Positions 61,734 through 64,000 of a DNA stretch of 64,000 bases are shown piece by piece (position 1 is the stretch's first letter; each line of letters opens with the position of its first letter). Both the position numbers and the translations under genes were made by a program. Below the pieces are notes generated by a model. The model did no database searches, had not been told where the DNA came from, and saw only the letters and a program-made list of their open reading frames with translations. The DNA is from Pseudogymnoascus destructans (lineage: Eukaryota; Ascomycota; Leotiomycetes; Thelebolales; Thelebolaceae), in NCBI RefSeq assembly GCF_001641265.1, contig NW_020167539.1, positions 62,001 to 126,000 on the forward strand, written 5' to 3'.

Positions 61734-63212
61734 CGGAGGCGTGTACCAAAAGTTCTTGCCGGGCTAACAGTGCCAAGGAATGTAGCGTTCGGGGCTAAAA
61801 TAGGGGTAAAGTCAGTAAATAGGCATCATCAATTCATATTTTGTAGAGTAGAAGATAATACAGATATTAAATATGCCTTCATACTCTCTTGCAACGCGAG
61901 CTCAAGCTATAGGACTCTGAGCTTATGGAGCTACATATCAGCAAATTAAAGAGAATACAAAAATTTCCGAGCGGCAAGTGCGATACTACATGGCTGAAGC
62001 ACGCCGCCGTGGATATAATCCAGATATCGACAAGCAATTACTCGATAAATATCTTATTGATGCCCCTCGAACAGGATGCCCTCGGAAGCTAAGTGCAAAT
62101 GGCGAAGAGACTCTTATAAAGAGTATAAAAATGGACCGGAACTCTCGAGAGAAGACAGCAGCAACAATTGGTTATGAAAATGGTGTGTCTACAATGACTG
62201 CTTTTCGAGTACTACAACGGCATAAACTGATAAAACGAAAGCCAACATGGAAACCAGGATTAACTAAAGCGATGAGAGAAGCACGACTACAATTCGCTCT
62301 ACGATATGCACATTGGACTCTTACGGATTGGAAAAACGTTATATGGACAGACGAAACATCTATTGTCCTTGGCCATCGACGTGGAGGATTTAAAGTATGG
62401 AGGACAAAAGATGAAAGATTCAAGCTATCTGTTATTCGCTCTCGATGGCACGGAGCGTCGGAATTCATGTGGTGGAGCTGTTTTACATACGATAAAAAGG
62501 GGCCATATCACATTTGGAAAAAGGAGACAGCAAAGGAGAAGAGAGAAGCAGCAATTGAAATCGAAGCATTTAATAATACAATTGAAGCACAATGCAAAGA
62601 GGAATGGGAACTTGAAAATGGAATATGTCGCCTTGGATTACGGAACTATAGAGGAAGGAAGCCAGAGTGGAAGTTTACAAAAAAGACAGGAGCAATGACC
62701 CGTGAGAAAGGAAAAGGAGGAATTGATGCATGGCGATACCGAAAAGCATCCTTGAGCCTTTACTTCTACCATTTGCACAAGAGTGTAAGAAGGAAAGGCC
62801 AAATACTATTGTACAAGAAGATAAAGCACCATCTCATGCGTCAAAGTGCCAAAAGGCTATCTTGATAGGTTTGATATTCAATGGCTATTATGGCCAGGTA
62901 ATTCGCCTCCTACAACTCGGAAGACTGCGGAAATCGTGTGGAAAAAGGCATGGGAGGAGCTTGAACAACGGAGAATACAGGCGTGGATTGAGAGGATTCT
63001 ATGCCATATGCAAGAGGTTATTAGACTCAAAGGAGGAAATGGATATAAGGAAGGGGTTAGTGATATATCTACACATGGCAAGGCACGTAGGAACTATTAA
63101 CTATTATAATTGATTCTCATTTTATGAAGCTACAGGTGCAAGTATCGTGTGCTCATTTTGACAGGGGTAGGCTATACCCCTGCCCGGCAAGGACTTTTGG
63201 TACACGCCTCCA
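61734..63212 (+). mobile_element. Tc1/mariner element with TA duplication
   Basis: Inverted ends GGAGGCGTGTACCAAAAGT (left from 61735) and its complement (right, to 63211), with TA at 61732-61733 and 63213-63214. The matching uninterrupted site is seen in the left arm (GGCTATACGCGCGCAC at 61442). Confidence 0.9.
61873..63110 (+). pseudogene. Tc1/mariner transposase, inactive
   Basis: Starts at ATG 61873 (MPSYSLATRAQAIGL), with TGA after 15 codons, then AYGATYQQIKENTKISER (helix-turn-helix), SREKTAATIGYENG, and VIWTDETSIVLGHR (first catalytic D). After a frame change: VQEDKAPSHA (second D), WLLWPGNSPPTTRKTAEIV. The usual PDLNMIEPCW-type motif with the third catalytic residue is missing between NSP and TRK, apparently deleted. 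Two frame changes near 62740 and 62850 separate the parts. Confidence 0.85.
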
Positions 63213-63320
63213 TACGCGCGCACAGGGGTGGACTATGAGGTCCGCAAGTCTGGACTATACCGCAACACTAAAAATGTGAATCCACACCCGTGCGCACGTA
63301 TAGCCATTTATTTACTCAAC

Positions 63321-63420
63321 ACACCCCTGGATTTGTAAGCAGTTATGTAAGCAAAAACCCCAGAATCATAAAACGAGCCAAATTGATAAAGAAAGTCTAA
63401 ACTATGGTCAGCCCCTGCTG
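63321..63420 (+). repeat. Right copy of the roughly 100-bp direct repeat
   Basis: See 61325-61427. It is followed by unrelated sequence (CTTCGTTAGATCTTACATGC). Confidence 0.85.
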
Positions 63421-63539
63421 CTTCGTTAGATCTTACATGCTATAATTGATTGGCTATTAAATGTCAAAATTCGTGATTGGTTGCATTAGCCTAGGACCTA
63501 CTTAGGGCCTTATGCCGCTTCGTTATGTTAGCCTAATCA

Positions 63540-64000
63540 TTGGTTCTCAAACCACCACCTGGAGGCGGTAGCGAACTGGGACGCGAAAGCGATTATGGGA
63601 CACTTCGGGAGCGGACTCGCGACACGACACGACCGACCATGAACACGACTGACAACATAACAATGCTGTAAATATATATAAGTTATAGAATTAAATAATT
63701 AAAAAATATTTGGATCAATATTGTCAGGTAGAGATTGATCATAACTGCCACCGTCACTTGCATCGTGAATCATGTTGTAGTCCAAGCCTGCAAAGTTCAT
63801 GTACCCACTCTCCTCGATGGCTAACAGTCAGTCCTCCTCCTCCTTCTCCTTACGTTTCTTCTGCGTAACGTCCAGGTCAATGATTTCTCTATGTAAGCCA
63901 ATTGGTGGCTCCGTGTCTGGGTTACTTTTTTGAAATTCATGTAGGTCCTTTTTCCGTGTACGTTCTGCCTTCCGTGCATCGATGCCAGCACGGAGCTGAA
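63540..64000 (-). pseudogene. Fot1/pogo family 2, 3' end (minus strand), open at window edge
   Basis: The terminus TTGGTTCTCAAACCACC at 63540 matches 49918. On the minus strand from 64000 the frame RKAERTRKKDLHEFQKSNP, IGLHREIIDLDVTQKKRKE, EEED meets TGA near 63827-63829, then NFAGLDYNMIHDAS, DNIDPNIF-stop near 63703. It is the coiled, then acidic, tail of a pogo transposase. The DDE core lies beyond the window. Confidence 0.75.

Larger units (their letters stand above)
61427..63320. mobile_element. Inverted-repeat structure carrying a nested Tc1-like element
   Basis: Left arm 61427-61510 (GTTGAGTAAATAAATGGC to GCGGACCTCA) and right arm 63236-63320 are inverted copies of about 85 bp. A third, direct copy of the outer end lies at 61711-61733 and continues after the Tc1 element as CGCGCGCACAGG. 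The arms are not related to the Tc1 ends. No transposase outside the Tc1 element is visible, so the outer unit may be non-autonomous. Confidence 0.7.

Overview
This window is from a filamentous ascomycete (Pezizomycotina-type) nuclear genome. The evidence is the short spliceosomal introns (46-70 bp, GTRAGT-like donors, CTRAC-like branch sites), fungal housekeeping genes (C-3 sterol ketoreductase Erg27, GINS subunit Psf3, mitochondrial Mn-SOD, a SidF/SidL-type siderophore acyltransferase, a Rab-GAP, a Sec14-like protein) and fungal transposon families (Ty3/Gypsy with chromodomain, Ty1/Copia, Fot1/pogo, Tigger-like, hAT, PIF/Harbinger, Tc1). I cannot fix the species from the sequence alone.

The layout alternates small gene islands with nested transposon blocks. 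About 0-9.6 kb: a Ty3 gag-protease fragment, a nearly complete Ty3 element (LTRs 1248-1635 and 7704-8101) and a decayed hAT element that has cut off an alpha-galactosidase gene. About 9.6-19.1 kb: an island with the GH27 remnant, the siderophore acyltransferase, erg27, a PHD-finger gene and psf3. About 19.8-26.5 kb: pogo, PIF/Harbinger, Copia LTR, Ty3 and LTR fragments, nested several deep. About 26.6-30.9 kb: SOD2 and a TBC Rab-GAP. About 31.2-36.7 kb: Tigger-like, Copia LTR and pogo pieces, with dated insertions into one another. About 37.1-38.6 kb: a broken alpha/beta-hydrolase gene. About 38.6-46.6 kb: Tigger-like, Copia LTR and two Ty3 segments. About 47.8-49.4 kb: a CRAL-TRIO gene. About 49.6-64 kb: pogo, an intact hAT inside a Copia LTR, Copia pol, pogo, solo LTRs and a Tc1 element inside a larger inverted-repeat structure.

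The most interesting recurrent signal is a set of genes on the strand opposite to Ty3 pol, between the chromodomain and the 3' LTR. Five copies are seen (7.2-7.6, 8.1-8.3, 24.7-25.3, 40.2-40.9 and 58.6-59.2 kb). They encode small proteins with six cysteines; two copies match the spacing of a fungal Zn(II)2Cys6 cluster exactly, and the others are looser variants. Two diverged copies share intron positions. Other notable points are an alpha-galactosidase cut right after its catalytic lysine-tyrosine-aspartate, LTRs with swapped U3 modules or cross-family junctions, a hAT whose pre-insertion site is preserved elsewhere in the window, and roughly 100-bp direct repeats around a 1.9-kb inverted-repeat structure.

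Splice sites, family names and repeat boundaries were read by eye. No alignment, expression or database search was run.
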